From Pseudodesulfovibrio cashew (GTDB taxonomy: Bacteria > Desulfobacterota > Desulfovibrionia > Desulfovibrionales > Desulfovibrionaceae), in assembly GCF_009762795.1 (NCBI RefSeq), contig NZ_CP046400.1:1279501-1343500 (forward strand): 64,000 nt of DNA, written 5' to 3'. Of the stretch, positions 8,468 through 16,813 are shown piece after piece (the stretch's first letter is position 1; each line of letters begins with the position of its first letter). The notes under the pieces are model-generated. The model made no database searches and had not been told where the DNA came from. It saw only the letters and a program-made list of their open reading frames with translations. A program made the translations under genes and the position numbers.

Positions 8468-9733
8468 TTAGTCCCAGGTACGCTTGTCTTCGATGGGCCG
8501 GATCTGCGGGGGCAGGGTGCCGGGAGCCAGGACCTTGAGGATGGGGCGCAGCTTGATCTTCTCGCGGAAGAGGTGGAGCAGCTCGTCCTCCTGGTTGAAC
8601 TGGCCGGCCTCGATGGAGAGAACCATCTCGTCGATGCCGCCGGGGTTGGTGACCTCGATCTGCCAGCGCTTGACCTCCTCGAAGCGGGCCATGACCTGTT
8701 CGACCTGGTGCGGGTAGACGAACATGCCCTTGATGCGGGCGGTGGTGTCCACGCGGCCGACGATGCCGCCGAGGCGCGGAGAGGTACGTCCGCAGGCGCA
8801 GGGGGAGCGGTCAAGGTAGCCGAGGTCGCCGGTGGCCAGGCGGATGAGGGGGTAGGTCTTGTTGAAGGCGGTGACCACGATTTCGCCGACTTCGCCGTCC
8901 TTGAGCGGGATGCCGGTGTCGGGGTGGCAGATTTCAACGTAGGCGCGGTTGGAGAGGTGCAGTCCGTCCTTGTGGAAGCACTCGTAGCCGATGCAGCCGA
9001 CGTCGGCGGTGCCGTAGCCCTGGCGCATGATGCAGTCGAATTTCTTTTCCAGGGTGGAGCGCATCTTTTCGGAGAACTTCTCGCCGGTGACGAAGGCCAC
9101 TTCCAGGAAGAGGTCCTTGCGCAGGGAGAGGCCCATTTCCTCGGCCTTCTGGGCGAGATGCATGAGGTAGCTGGGGGTGCCGACGTAGCCGGTCACGCGC
9201 AGCTTCTGCATGATCTCGATCTGGGAGTTGGTGTTGCCGGGTCCGGCCGGGACAACGGCGCAGGCGAGGTTGCGCAGGGGCTCCTCGAACATGAGGCCTG
9301 CAGGGGCGAGGTGGTAGTTGAAGGTGATCTGCGCCAGGTCGCCGGAGCGGAAGCCTGCGGCGTAGAAGCCTTCGGTCCAGCCCCAGTAGTCCTCGGTGCG
9401 GTCTTCGGGGTCGAAGATCGGGCCGGGGGAGAGGAACACGCGCTGGAGTTCGCCCAGATCCTTGGTCAGCAGCCCGCCCAGGCGGGGGCCCATGGATTGG
9501 AGGAAGATGAGTTCCTTTTTCTTGATAATGGGGATATGCTTGAGGTCGTTGAGGGTGCGGAATTTCTCCACGTTGAACTGGGCGCGGTCAAAGCGCTTCT
9601 TGACGTCCTCGGAGTAGCGGTAGGCGTATGAGAGCAGCTCTTTGAGCTGGAGCTGGCAATATTGCCTGCGCTCGGACTCGTCGAGGACTTCGCGGCGGGA
9701 GTAGATACCCTCTGTTCTGTCTTTTCTGGTCAT
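8468..9733 (-). CDS. Phenylacetate-CoA ligase family protein (AMP-forming)
   Basis: 421 residues of the PaaK-like adenylate-forming family: the YGTADVG adenylate-binding motif, a GEIVVT strand, the hinge region RLATGDLG and a C-terminal PaaK-type lid domain beginning at RIKGMFVYPHQVE. Such enzymes activate aromatic or other carboxylates to CoA thioesters using ATP. The start at 9733 is set by AAGGAG eight bases upstream; a longer frame to 9901 reaches back into a poorly conserved stretch. Paralogues without known substrate are common in sulfate reducers, so the substrate is left open. Confidence 0.85.
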   Translation of the reverse strand: MTRKDRTEGIYSRREVLDESERRQYCQLQLKELLSYAYRYSEDVKKRFDRAQFNVEKFRTLNDLKHIPIIKKKELIFLQSMGPRLGGLLTKDLGELQRVFLSPGPIFDPEDRTEDYWGWTEGFYAAGFRSGDLAQITFNYHLAPAGLMFEEPLRNLACAVVPAGPGNTNSQIEIMQKLRVTGYVGTPSYLMHLAQKAEEMGLSLRKDLFLEVAFVTGEKFSEKMRSTLEKKFDCIMRQGYGTADVGCIGYECFHKDGLHLSNRAYVEICHPDTGIPLKDGEVGEIVVTAFNKTYPLIRLATGDLGYLDRSPCACGRTSPRLGGIVGRVDTTARIKGMFVYPHQVEQVMARFEEVKRWQIEVTNPGGIDEMVLSIEAGQFNQEDELLHLFREKIKLRPILKVLAPGTLPPQIRPIEDKRTWD

Positions 9734-9929
9734 ATGTATGCTCCTTGAAGGGGGATTTGTCGCAAACGGACAGGGGCGGGAGTATATCATCTGAGAACTT
9801 TTTTGCAAGAAAAAAATTAAATTGACAGTGATGCCGAATGGTTGTAGACAAAATTCAACGCACGGCAAGAGCACAGATTCTGCTTGACACGGCAAAGCCA
9901 AATGGCATAGAGATACCTTCCCTGAGCGC

Positions 9930-10005
9930 GGGTCGTTAACTCAGTTGGTAGAGTATCTGCCTTTTAAGCAGAGAGTCACTGGTTCGAGCCCAGTACGACC
10001 CACCA
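9930..10005 (+). tRNA. tRNA-Lys (anticodon TTT)
   Basis: A full cloverleaf: acceptor GGGTCGT / ACGACCC, D-arm with GTTGGTAGAG, anticodon loop CTTTTAA giving anticodon TTT, and T-arm GGTTCGAGCC. The CCA end is encoded. Confidence 0.96.
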
Positions 10006-10012
10006 TATATGC

Positions 10013-10088
10013 GTCCCCATCGTCTAGTGGCCTAGGACTCCGGCCTCTCACGCCGGCAACAGGGGTTCAAACCCCCTTGGGGACGCCA
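10013..10088 (+). tRNA. tRNA-Glu (anticodon CTC)
   Basis: Acceptor GTCCCCA / TGGGGAC, anticodon stem CCGGC/GCCGG around loop CTCTCAC (anticodon CTC), T-arm GGGGTTCAAACCCC, encoded CCA. Its last 35 bases recur almost unchanged at 12679-12713 and more weakly at 14360-14372, so the gene has served as an integration site. Confidence 0.96.
10054..10088 (+). repeat. tRNA-Glu 3' end: attachment-site copy 1
   Basis: The 35-base 3' part of the tRNA (anticodon stem 3' side to CCA) is the intact copy of a direct repeat found again at 12679-12713 with one mismatch. Integrative elements commonly use tRNA 3' ends and restore the gene on one side. Confidence 0.8.
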
Positions 10089-10098
10089 TAAGAAAAAC

Positions 10099-10132
10099 AG
10101 GCACTTACGAATCAATTCGTGAGTGCCTTTTT
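10099..10132 (+). terminator. Rho-independent terminator after the tRNA pair
   Basis: The stem AGGCACT(TACGAAT) / (ATTCGT)GAGTGCCT is followed by TTTTT, just after tRNA-Glu. Confidence 0.8.
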
Positions 10133-10349
10133 CGTTTTCGATACACAGGACAGTACATGTTTTAGACACAAAATATGTGTAAGGCTAATGAAGGGACGTT
10201 GAAATACTTCACTTCTTGAATCCTGTTACGGGCCTGTAGGGCCGGTCCCTTATCCTCTTGGATGTGAGATTCAACAAAGTGAGTCCGCTTTAAAAGACCT
10301 GTGCCAACAAAGATTGGATGAAGAAGGCACTTTACCAGCCCAGTATAAT
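10133..10349. other. Intergenic, no gene seen
   Basis: 217 bases between two terminators with no supportable reading frame. It contains TTTAGACACAAA near 10160, a short sequence that appears again near 12560 inside the same island region. Confidence 0.5.
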
Positions 10350-10382
10350 GAAAAGCCCCGGTCTGATTGCCGGGGCTTTCTC
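10350..10382 (-). terminator. Terminator of the SulP gene
   Basis: AAAGCCCCGG / CCGGGGCTTT stem with an eight-base loop lies just after the minus-strand transporter gene. Confidence 0.8.
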
Positions 10383-10410
10383 CTGTCTGGTGGTGTGCGT
10401 ATGGTTTCAG

Positions 10411-12126
10411 CTACACGGAATGTGCTGCCTTGCCCATCACGACTTTGACCGAAGTATCGTCCTCAGTAAGGAAGGGGAGGTTCTCCGAAACTGCCGTGGA
10501 GAAGTCGGTGAAGATATTGTTGCTACCGACGATTTGATCCGTTCCCATCCGTTTCATAACCTTCATGATGGTGGGATGCACGCCGGACAGGATGACCCGT
10601 ATGCCCTGTTGTTGGCTTCGGCGAATAACGGTTTCCAACCCTTCCAGCCCTGTGGCGTCAATAGTCGGTACTTGGCGCATGCACAAGACGAGTATTTCCG
10701 GTTTCTTTCGGGTAAAGCGCATGACGTCGAGGAACCGATGGGTCATACCGAAGAACAAAGGACCGGAAATTTCATACACAACCATTCGGGGGTGACCGGT
10801 TCGGCGACTGATGATCGCCTCTTCGGGCAATCCGGTGTCCAAACTGTGGATATCCACCAATTCACTCATGCGTTTCATGAACAGGATGGCGGACAGGACT
10901 ACGCCGATTTCCACGGCTGTGGTCAGCCCTATAAATACGGTCAGACCAAAGGCACTCAGCATGACCATGGAGTCGGACATGGGGGCGCGCAACAATCGTT
11001 TTATACGGTGGGGTTCGCTCATGTCCCAAGCCACGACCATGAGCACGGCAGCCAGACTGGACAAGGGGATAAGCGAGGCCACCGGTGACAGGAATTTGAT
11101 GAACATCACTAGGGTCAGGGCATGAATCACCCCGGCAAAGGGGGAAAAGGCCCCGGCCCGGATGTTGGTGGCGGTGCGGGCGATGGCCCCGGTTGCAGGC
11201 AGGCCGCCAAACAGGGAAGAGGCGATGTTGGCGGCTCCCTGAGCCACCAATTCCGTGGATGAATTGTGTCGGTCGCCACTCATGCCGTCAGCCACGGTGG
11301 CGCTTAAGAGGGATTCTATGCCCGCGAGCACGGCGATGGAAAGGGCGTCGGGGAGCACATTGCGGATATCGGCCAGAGTGACCCCCGCGACAGGCATGAA
11401 TTTTGGCAAGGTCGCCGGGATGCCTCCGAATCGACTGCCGATGGTCTCCACGTCCAAGCCCAGAGCCCAAGCCGCAATGCTCCCGATAAGGATTCCGGCA
11501 AACGGGGCAGGAATGCGCGGGATGAACCGGCGAACCATCAGCATGACCGCCAAGGTCAGCGTGCCGATGCAGAATGTTGCGAGGGCAAACGAAGGCATGG
11601 CCTGAGCACAGGCCACAACCTGACTGGCAAATGCAGATGGCATCTGACTGATCTGAAGCCCGAAAAAGTCCTTGAGTTGCGAAGTGAAGATGAGCAGGCC
11701 GATGCCTGAGGTAAACCCGGCTGTGACCGGGTAAGGGATGTATTGCAACAGCCGTCCCATGCCAAAGATCCCCATGAGGATGAGCAGCAGGCCTGCCAAA
11801 ATGGTGGCCAGAACAAGACCTTCGTATCCATTCCGACCGATGACTCCGGCAATGATGATTACGAATGCGCCTGTTGGGCCGCCAATCTGGAAGCGGGTGC
11901 CGCCCAAAATCGAGATGATGAATCCGGCGACCACCGCAGTATATAATCCCGCCTGCGGACCGGCTCCCGAGGCAATGGCAAAGGCCATGGCGAGGGGCAG
12001 GGCCACAATGCCGACAGTGACTCCGGCCCCGAGGTCACGCTGCAGCGCATTTAAGGAATAACTTTTCAAATACGTAAAGCTTTTGGGAGCGAGCGAAGCG
12101 GCTCGCGCACGCAGAGAGAATGCCAT
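10411..12126 (-). CDS. SulP family anion transporter with C-terminal STAS domain
   Basis: 571 residues. About 10-12 hydrophobic segments, with the SulP opening GVTVGIVALPLAMAFAIASG near residue 40 and GGTRFQIGGPTGAF after it, then a cytoplasmic STAS domain from about 440 (VLCMRQVPTIDATGLEGLE). SulP proteins carry sulfate, bicarbonate or other anions across the inner membrane. Which one is not predictable, although sulfate and bicarbonate both make sense in a sulfate-reducing lineage (inference). The ATG at 12126 has AAGG seven bases upstream and begins just before the transmembrane core. It lies between two copies of the tRNA-Glu 3' end and may be island cargo. Confidence 0.92.
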   Translation of the reverse strand: MAFSLRARAASLAPKSFTYLKSYSLNALQRDLGAGVTVGIVALPLAMAFAIASGAGPQAGLYTAVVAGFIISILGGTRFQIGGPTGAFVIIIAGVIGRNGYEGLVLATILAGLLLILMGIFGMGRLLQYIPYPVTAGFTSGIGLLIFTSQLKDFFGLQISQMPSAFASQVVACAQAMPSFALATFCIGTLTLAVMLMVRRFIPRIPAPFAGILIGSIAAWALGLDVETIGSRFGGIPATLPKFMPVAGVTLADIRNVLPDALSIAVLAGIESLLSATVADGMSGDRHNSSTELVAQGAANIASSLFGGLPATGAIARTATNIRAGAFSPFAGVIHALTLVMFIKFLSPVASLIPLSSLAAVLMVVAWDMSEPHRIKRLLRAPMSDSMVMLSAFGLTVFIGLTTAVEIGVVLSAILFMKRMSELVDIHSLDTGLPEEAIISRRTGHPRMVVYEISGPLFFGMTHRFLDVMRFTRKKPEILVLCMRQVPTIDATGLEGLETVIRRSQQQGIRVILSGVHPTIMKVMKRMGTDQIVGSNNIFTDFSTAVSENLPFLTEDDTSVKVVMGKAAHSV

Positions 12127-12249
12127 TGAGATACCTTGTTTAAATGGTTCTCCGTGGATCACAGTCGGTGGTCTGTTTCTATGAGGGCCAAAGGCTGGAG
12201 GGTCACGCGGGAAAATGGGTAATAAAATCCCAAGCCCATTTCGAGTCAA

Positions 12250-12678
12250 GTGTTATTAATTTCACATAACTGAGAGAAACGATGGGATGCCAGGCCATGC
12301 TGAATCGCAGACCATGAGCCCTTGGCGTGCTTTCCTTTGTTCGGCTCAGTTATAGCCAACATTCAAAAAAATAGCCGATCAATTTGGGGACACTTTCAAG
12401 TCGTGGCTTAAGAATCGGCTGACCACAGCACCGTCATTGACGACGGGTTGCTTTAGACACCCGGGGGTGTGGACCTGCGTTCCAGCTTGCTTCGGGAGAT
12501 AAAATCATCCAGCCGCTTGCCTTTGAAGTCGTATTTTCATGTTCGACTGAAATCGAACGTTTAGACACAAATCCAGACACAAAACCTGGGGCATTTGTGA
12601 CAATTCTCTGGCACCTGCGGAATATTGTAACATATTAATTTGCTTTAATTACTGAACGAAGGCCGGGGCCTCCCTCGT
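12250..12678. other. Intergenic remnant region with no intact gene
   Basis: No supportable gene. The stretch from about 12350 to 12600 has short open frames without start or ribosome signals and repeats TTTAGACACAAA (about 12561) and CAGACACAAAACC, also seen in variant form near 10160. It may be what remains of an integrase or other island gene, but I could not match it to a family. Confidence 0.4.
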
Positions 12679-12713
12679 CGGCAACAGAGGTTCAAACCCC
12701 CTTGGGGACGCCA
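12679..12713 (+). repeat. tRNA-Glu 3' end: attachment-site copy 2
   Basis: 34 of 35 bases match the 3' end of tRNA-Glu at 10054-10088 (one change, GGGG to GAGG), including the CCA. The 5' half of the tRNA is absent, so this is a displaced fragment, as left by site-specific integration into the tRNA gene. Confidence 0.85.
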
Positions 12714-12723
12714 AGACAAATCA

Positions 12724-12757
12724 ACGGGTTGCATCAAAAGATGTAACCCGGTTTTTG
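12724..12757 (+). terminator. Terminator after attachment-site copy 2
   Basis: CGGGTTGCA / TGTAACCCG stem (one G-U) is followed by GTTTTTG. A related hairpin (CGGGTTACAG / CTGTAACCCG) follows the third tRNA fragment at 14383, so fragment and terminator moved or duplicated together. Confidence 0.7.
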
Positions 12758-12865
12758 TTTGCATTAAAAATGGTGAAAACACCCGGCAGTATTCGGGGCG
12801 AAATAAAATCTTAGGAAACAGCTTGAGGCCTTGGTCGCCGTCGGGGGCAGCCGTTTTGTCGCGCC

Positions 12866-12937
12866 GGGGAAGCTTGGGTCCCTTCGGCTCCGCCACTCTT
12901 CTGGGAGGAGATCAATCGTTTAGAGTGATCTCCTTTT
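12866..12937 (+). other. Possible remnant of another tRNA 3' end plus terminator
   Basis: GCTTGGGTCCCTTCGGCTCCGCCA resembles a tRNA T-arm and acceptor 3' side with the central TTCGAAT partly deleted; no 5' half is present. A clean terminator, GGAGATCA / TGATCTCC plus TTTTTT, follows at 12907-12937. This reading is tentative. The rest of 12758-13276 shows no gene. Confidence 0.3.
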
Positions 12938-13279
12938 TTGTGGGGTGGAAAATTTACCGGACACATCCATCGGATACTATGTTTGTTTTAGATAGTAATA
13001 TCGAAAGGTTGAAATAACCGTGTGCTCACATCTTTGGGTTGATCGCTTTCTTTGCTGAATATGTTTTCAAAGCGTATTGTGCCAATATGGGCATAACTCT
13101 TTGTGGGCTAAACTTGGAATCGTTCTTCAACGTGACCTGTGTGCGTTCTTGGTATTTCTACTGCTCGGAAAGGACACGGGGCAACGATGACCAGCAAATG
13201 CAGCTAGTTTTTTCAGAGCGACTGACTGGTGGGAACAGGGCAAGGCAAATTTTTACCCGCTTGGCATACGGAGTGAATG

Positions 13280-14338
13280 ATGGACACGACAATAGCTGAC
13301 TTAATAAGATTTAATGAGTTCCTGGATTCGACAGTAGATCCTAAGAATTTGGATGAGGAATTTATTACATTAAGACAAGTCGAGCTAGAGGGCATATCAA
13401 GGAATTCCGATGCTACATATTATCCTGTTATTGCCTTGAGCTATGCGAAATTAATGGAGTTGACCGTATTCTTGGCCGGGACGTATTCTGATAATTGCCA
13501 AATCGCTGATTTTGGGGATCTTCTGGTAAACCCCAGGCACATAGACGTTTGCGTCCTCAATATCAGATTGATTAAAGAGGATTATGGCATAACTGACAGT
13601 ATTCCGCTTTGGTTCAAAAGACAGGTGCGTGAGCGTACTGGTGGCCAATACTCTGAAGATCTGGGAAGAATGGTTGTAGACCCATCCTTGCTGTCACATT
13701 TTATTGAAAAAGGTCTGCTGCTGAGGATAGTAAAAAAAGAAAGACATGGAAGATTAAGCGATCAGTTCCGGGATTGCATTCCAGGTGATCCCCAGTTGGC
13801 ATTTCCCAAATATGTTGGGGCTATTACACCTGTCACACACAACCCGGTAAAGGTGCTTGGTTGCGGCTGCGGATGGGTTGAGTGTTACGACGTTGCATCC
13901 TGGCTTGCCAGCAGCACAGTATTAAATATCGTTAAAGGCACCTTGAAAACCGATCTTATGGATGTGTTGCGTGAAGTTATATCAGATGATTATATGAAAT
14001 CAATTAACAAAAGATTTAAAAAGGCATTTGATTCTCTACACTATGTAAGCATGGGGATGAAAAATATTGTGAATTTCCCATATGGTGATGAGGTGCGAAT
14101 AGAAGAGTGGGATGAGATAAATAACACTCTGTGCTATTTTACCCTTGATGGTTATGCTGTAATTCAGTCTGAATTAGATAAGATTCTTTCCAATCCATAC
14201 TACAGAAGTCCCTTTCTAAAGAGGGTGGTGTACAACATGCCAAGAAAACTGGACACGAATGGTCAGAAATATCATGCGATGTATCAGCATCATCTGACAT
14301 GCTCCAGTCAATCATGGAGAACTAGCCAATTGAATTAA
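13280..14338 (+). CDS. AT-rich orphan protein (island cargo)
   Basis: 352 residues, not recognised. There is no signal peptide and no membrane segment. Features are mixed alpha/beta with a Gly/Cys cluster VLGCGCGWVECYD in the middle (about residue 195) and basic C-terminal helices. Codon use is clearly AT-richer than all neighbours, a sign of recent transfer. GGAG lies six bases before the ATG at 13280; an ATG three bases earlier is also possible. It is the only gene in the 1.66-kb segment between tRNA-Glu fragments 2 and 3. Single-gene tRNA islands often carry defence or conflict genes, but nothing in the protein itself shows that. Confidence 0.7.
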   Translation: MDTTIADLIRFNEFLDSTVDPKNLDEEFITLRQVELEGISRNSDATYYPVIALSYAKLMELTVFLAGTYSDNCQIADFGDLLVNPRHIDVCVLNIRLIKEDYGITDSIPLWFKRQVRERTGGQYSEDLGRMVVDPSLLSHFIEKGLLLRIVKKERHGRLSDQFRDCIPGDPQLAFPKYVGAITPVTHNPVKVLGCGCGWVECYDVASWLASSTVLNIVKGTLKTDLMDVLREVISDDYMKSINKRFKKAFDSLHYVSMGMKNIVNFPYGDEVRIEEWDEINNTLCYFTLDGYAVIQSELDKILSNPYYRSPFLKRVVYNMPRKLDTNGQKYHAMYQHHLTCSSQSWRTSQLN

Positions 14339-14359
14339 TTAACCTTGTCGGCGAACATT

Positions 14360-14389
14360 CTTGGCGACGCCAGAACAAATCAACGGGTT
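14360..14389 (+). repeat. Attachment-site copy 3
   Basis: 27 of 30 bases match 12701-12730, covering the last 13 bases of the tRNA-Glu 3' end (with one change) and the 17 bases after it. This marks the right border of the segment that carries the orphan gene. Confidence 0.7.
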
Positions 14390-14415
14390 ACAGCATATTG
14401 CTGTAACCCGTCTTT
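14383..14415 (+). terminator. Rho-independent terminator
   Basis: CGGGTTACAG / CTGTAACCCG perfect stem followed by TCTTTTG, probably the original terminator downstream of the ancestral tRNA-Glu locus. Confidence 0.75.
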
Positions 14416-14524
14416 TGTGTGGCTCATCCCTTTGCTGCGGCGTCGTCTCCAGCTCTTAAATAACGAAGCCGATCACAGAGAAAGCCTGTAAATGATGTTG
14501 GTTGGGTTGGGGATGGGAACTCCT

Positions 14525-15127
14525 TTACACTTCACCCGTGTACGGTGGGGCCGGGTCGTACTGAAGTATTTTTCTGACCATGCGGGCGTGGTCAGGGGTG
14601 TGGATTTCTCCGACGAGCCACAGGGCCATGTCTATGCCGGCGGAAATACCTTGAGAGGTGACGATGTTGCCATCGCGGACATAGCGAAGGTCCGGTAATT
14701 CCGTGACTTCAGGGTCTTTGGCCAATGATTCCATAAGCATCCAGTGGGTGGTAGCCTTGCGCCCTTTGAGCAAGCCCGCCTTTTGCAGGAGAAGTCCACC
14801 CGTGCAGACGCCTGTCATCCAATCCACTTTGTTGTACTGGTCTCGCACCCAGTCGATGGCCTTGTCGTTGCCAAGTGCATATTCACTGATTTCCGCTGTA
14901 CCTGGCAGAAGCAGGACGTCCAGTTTTGGAGCGTTTTCGAAGCTGTAGTCAGGCACTATCTGCAAGCCGCCCACTCCGCGCAGGGGGTGTGTGTCCTGCC
15001 CGATGGTCACGACCTGTCCGCTTTGTAGTAGCTGGTTTGATACGCCGAAAACCTGGAGCGGGCCGACGAAGTCCAGTTCGGCGACCTGTTCATAAATGAA
15101 TATCCCGTATGTAAGACCCTTGGTCAT
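14525..15127 (-). CDS. DJ-1/PfpI family protein (isonitrile hydratase-like)
   Basis: 200 residues with the class I glutamine amidotransferase-like DJ-1/PfpI fold. Nucleophile elbow G-V-C108-T-G-G marks the likely active cysteine. The N-terminal FIYEQVAELDFVGPLQVF and the GRKATTHW segment match the subgroup that includes isonitrile hydratase and the sensory half of GlxA regulators. It is preceded by AAAGGAGAA and its start overlaps the end of the upstream AraC-type gene by 38 bases, so the pair is translationally linked. The substrate is not known. Confidence 0.85.
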   Translation of the reverse strand: MTKGLTYGIFIYEQVAELDFVGPLQVFGVSNQLLQSGQVVTIGQDTHPLRGVGGLQIVPDYSFENAPKLDVLLLPGTAEISEYALGNDKAIDWVRDQYNKVDWMTGVCTGGLLLQKAGLLKGRKATTHWMLMESLAKDPEVTELPDLRYVRDGNIVTSQGISAGIDMALWLVGEIHTPDHARMVRKILQYDPAPPYTGEV

Positions 15128-16100
15128 GTTGTTCTCCTTTCATAAAATGGGCTCGATATTGAGCCGGACTGATGCCGAGCCTTCTCTGGAAGGCGCGGCG
15201 CAACCGCTCCTCGCGACCGAAGCCGGATTCACGTGCAATCTGTTCAAGCCCTTCGACACCGGATTCGAGCAATTCGCGCGCGCGATCGATCCGCAGCTGC
15301 TCAATAAATCGGCCAGGGCTCATGCCGGTTTCCGACGGAAAAATTCGTGCAAAAGTGCGGGAGCTCATGTGGGCTTTCTCGGCCAACTGGTCCACTGTGA
15401 GCTTTTGATCAAGATGGGCTTCGGCCCAATCGAAAAGAGGCTTGAAGCGCTTGCCCACCTTCGCTTGCAGAGCAAGTGTCGTGCTGAATTGGCTCTGATT
15501 GCCCGGTCTTCTGCGGTACAGCAGAAGCAGTCTCGCCACCTCGATGGCCAAGGAAGGGCCGTAATCCTCTTCAACCAGCGCAAGGGCCAGATCTATCCCG
15601 GCGGTCACGCCTGCACTGGTGTATGTATTGCCGTCCTGCACGTAGATGGAGTCCTGTTCCAAGTGAACAGCCGGATAAAGTTGTGCCAGACGGTCGGCTA
15701 CCATCCAATGAGTGGTCGCCTTTCGACCATCAAGGAGGCCTGCTGCAGCCAGGAGGAAGGCGCCGCTACACACCGAAACGACCCGTCTCGCTTTTTGTGC
15801 CGCCATTTGTATGTTCAGACTGTTTGTCGAGTCCGTGGAAGCCGTTTCTGCGATCATCCCGCCTGGTACCAATAGCGTGTCAATTTTTTTCATTCCGGGA
15901 CGGGCATCTGCATGAAGGCACAGGCCGGATGAAGTGGATACCGGTCCGGGGGCGTTGGCGGAAAAAGTCAGTTCGTATCCCCCCTTCCCTTTGCCATTTC
16001 GCGAGAGCAATTCGTTGGCAGCTTGAAAGACGTCGAGGGGACCGGTGACATCAAGTGCCAGCATGCCTTGGTAGAAATAGAACTCCATGCGTTTCTTCAT
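15090..16100 (-). CDS. GlxA-type transcriptional regulator (DJ-1 domain plus AraC HTH)
   Basis: 336 residues. The N-terminal DJ-1-like domain (about 1-190) has a VCSGAFLL elbow and a GRKATTHW segment very like the neighbouring DJ-1 enzyme. The C-terminal AraC/XylS double helix-turn-helix (about 215-320) includes AEKAHMSSRTFARIF and LEQIARESGFGREERLRRAF. It probably controls the downstream DJ-1 gene, perhaps in response to a related small ligand (inference). No convincing ribosome site precedes the chosen ATG at 16100, and an ATG at 16088 or a frame extension to 16175 cannot be excluded. Confidence 0.85.
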   Translation of the reverse strand: MKKRMEFYFYQGMLALDVTGPLDVFQAANELLSRNGKGKGGYELTFSANAPGPVSTSSGLCLHADARPGMKKIDTLLVPGGMIAETASTDSTNSLNIQMAAQKARRVVSVCSGAFLLAAAGLLDGRKATTHWMVADRLAQLYPAVHLEQDSIYVQDGNTYTSAGVTAGIDLALALVEEDYGPSLAIEVARLLLLYRRRPGNQSQFSTTLALQAKVGKRFKPLFDWAEAHLDQKLTVDQLAEKAHMSSRTFARIFPSETGMSPGRFIEQLRIDRARELLESGVEGLEQIARESGFGREERLRRAFQRRLGISPAQYRAHFMKGEQHDQGSYIRDIHL

Positions 16101-16255
16101 GGAAACAAGATAGGGAGGACGGGGAGTGGCGGCAATGACAAAAAACACGCATTTTCTGCCAATATTGAGCAGCACGCTGCAAGAGAGACGATCCGAGCCG
16201 GAGCTTCATTTGATCGGCTCAGGCCCTCCTCAGTGCCTTTGGGTTCTCGCCGATG

Positions 16256-16297
16256 CCTTGTCGCCCAGCGGATCTGGCGCGGTCCAGCGGCTGGTGA
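16256..16297 (-). pseudogene. Fragment of RHS core sequence
   Basis: 41 of 42 bases match 17301-17342, within the core of the adjacent RHS gene. In the same minus-strand frame it reads TSRWTAPDPLGDK and then runs into a stop after eight further residues. It is a leftover of an earlier RHS core or alternative tip, produced by recombination. Confidence 0.75.
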
Positions 16298-16417
16298 CGT
16301 ACGGGTAGCTTTTCCTTATGATTAACCAGCAAAAGATCAAAGTGACCAAAGGGATGATAAGGACAATGACCAACAGCTAAAAGTATTAATCCCAAATATT
16401 AAGTTGGGGGAAATAGG

Positions 16418-16466
16418 AATGCACCAAAGCAACAAGGCTATGGTATATGCTGCTTTGGTGCATTTT
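16418..16466. terminator. Terminator beyond the RHS immunity gene
   Basis: AATGCACCAAAGCA / TGCTTTGGTGCATT, a 14-base perfect stem with T-run and A-run flanks, 24 bases after the stop of the small membrane protein gene. Confidence 0.75.
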
Positions 16467-16489
16467 ACGTTTGACATTTTACTTGTGGG

Positions 16490-16813
16490 CTAGGGAGCGA
16501 ATCCACCTGTTCCCCAACAGAGGAAGACCAAGCCATCAACAGCAAGTAGCGGAAGGCATAGGAACGCTGAGCTCAAGCCCCACCAGTAGCGACGAAGCGG
16601 TTTGGTTTTGTAATAAATAAGAAACCCCAGCAGAACAAACCAAGGGATAGTCGGAAGAACTATGATCGACAGAAAGGAATCAAACATGCCTCCCCATCGC
16701 CATATGTTTATTATCCATGGGAACACGGAAGAAACACAGAGCAACATCGATATGATCTCTGCAGTACGATCAGCATTTGTATTATCTTTGTCTGCCTTCA
16801 TTTGAACCACCAT
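16490..16813 (-). CDS. Small membrane protein, likely RHS immunity protein
   Basis: 107 residues with three predicted membrane helices (about 22-40, 45-67, 77-99) and a short charged N-terminus. There is no family match that I recognise. It overlaps the 3' end of the RHS gene by 16 bases and is transcribed with it, the usual place for the cognate immunity gene. A membrane location suits protection against a phospholipase toxin. GC content is lower than the RHS core, as is typical for swapped tip/immunity modules. The immunity role is inferred from position only. Confidence 0.65.
   Translation of the reverse strand: MVVQMKADKDNTNADRTAEIISMLLCVSSVFPWIINIWRWGGMFDSFLSIIVLPTIPWFVLLGFLIYYKTKPLRRYWWGLSSAFLCLPLLAVDGLVFLCWGTGGFAP

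Noticed and set aside
8264-9631. 455-codon open frame on the plus strand opposite the CoA-ligase gene
   Set aside because: It is Val/Asp/Gly-rich antisense of a well-conserved family gene and has no ribosome site; an effect of high GC.
13039-13299. 86-codon frame before the AT-rich orphan gene
   Set aside because: No ribosome site and no protein-like pattern; it overlaps the orphan's own start region.
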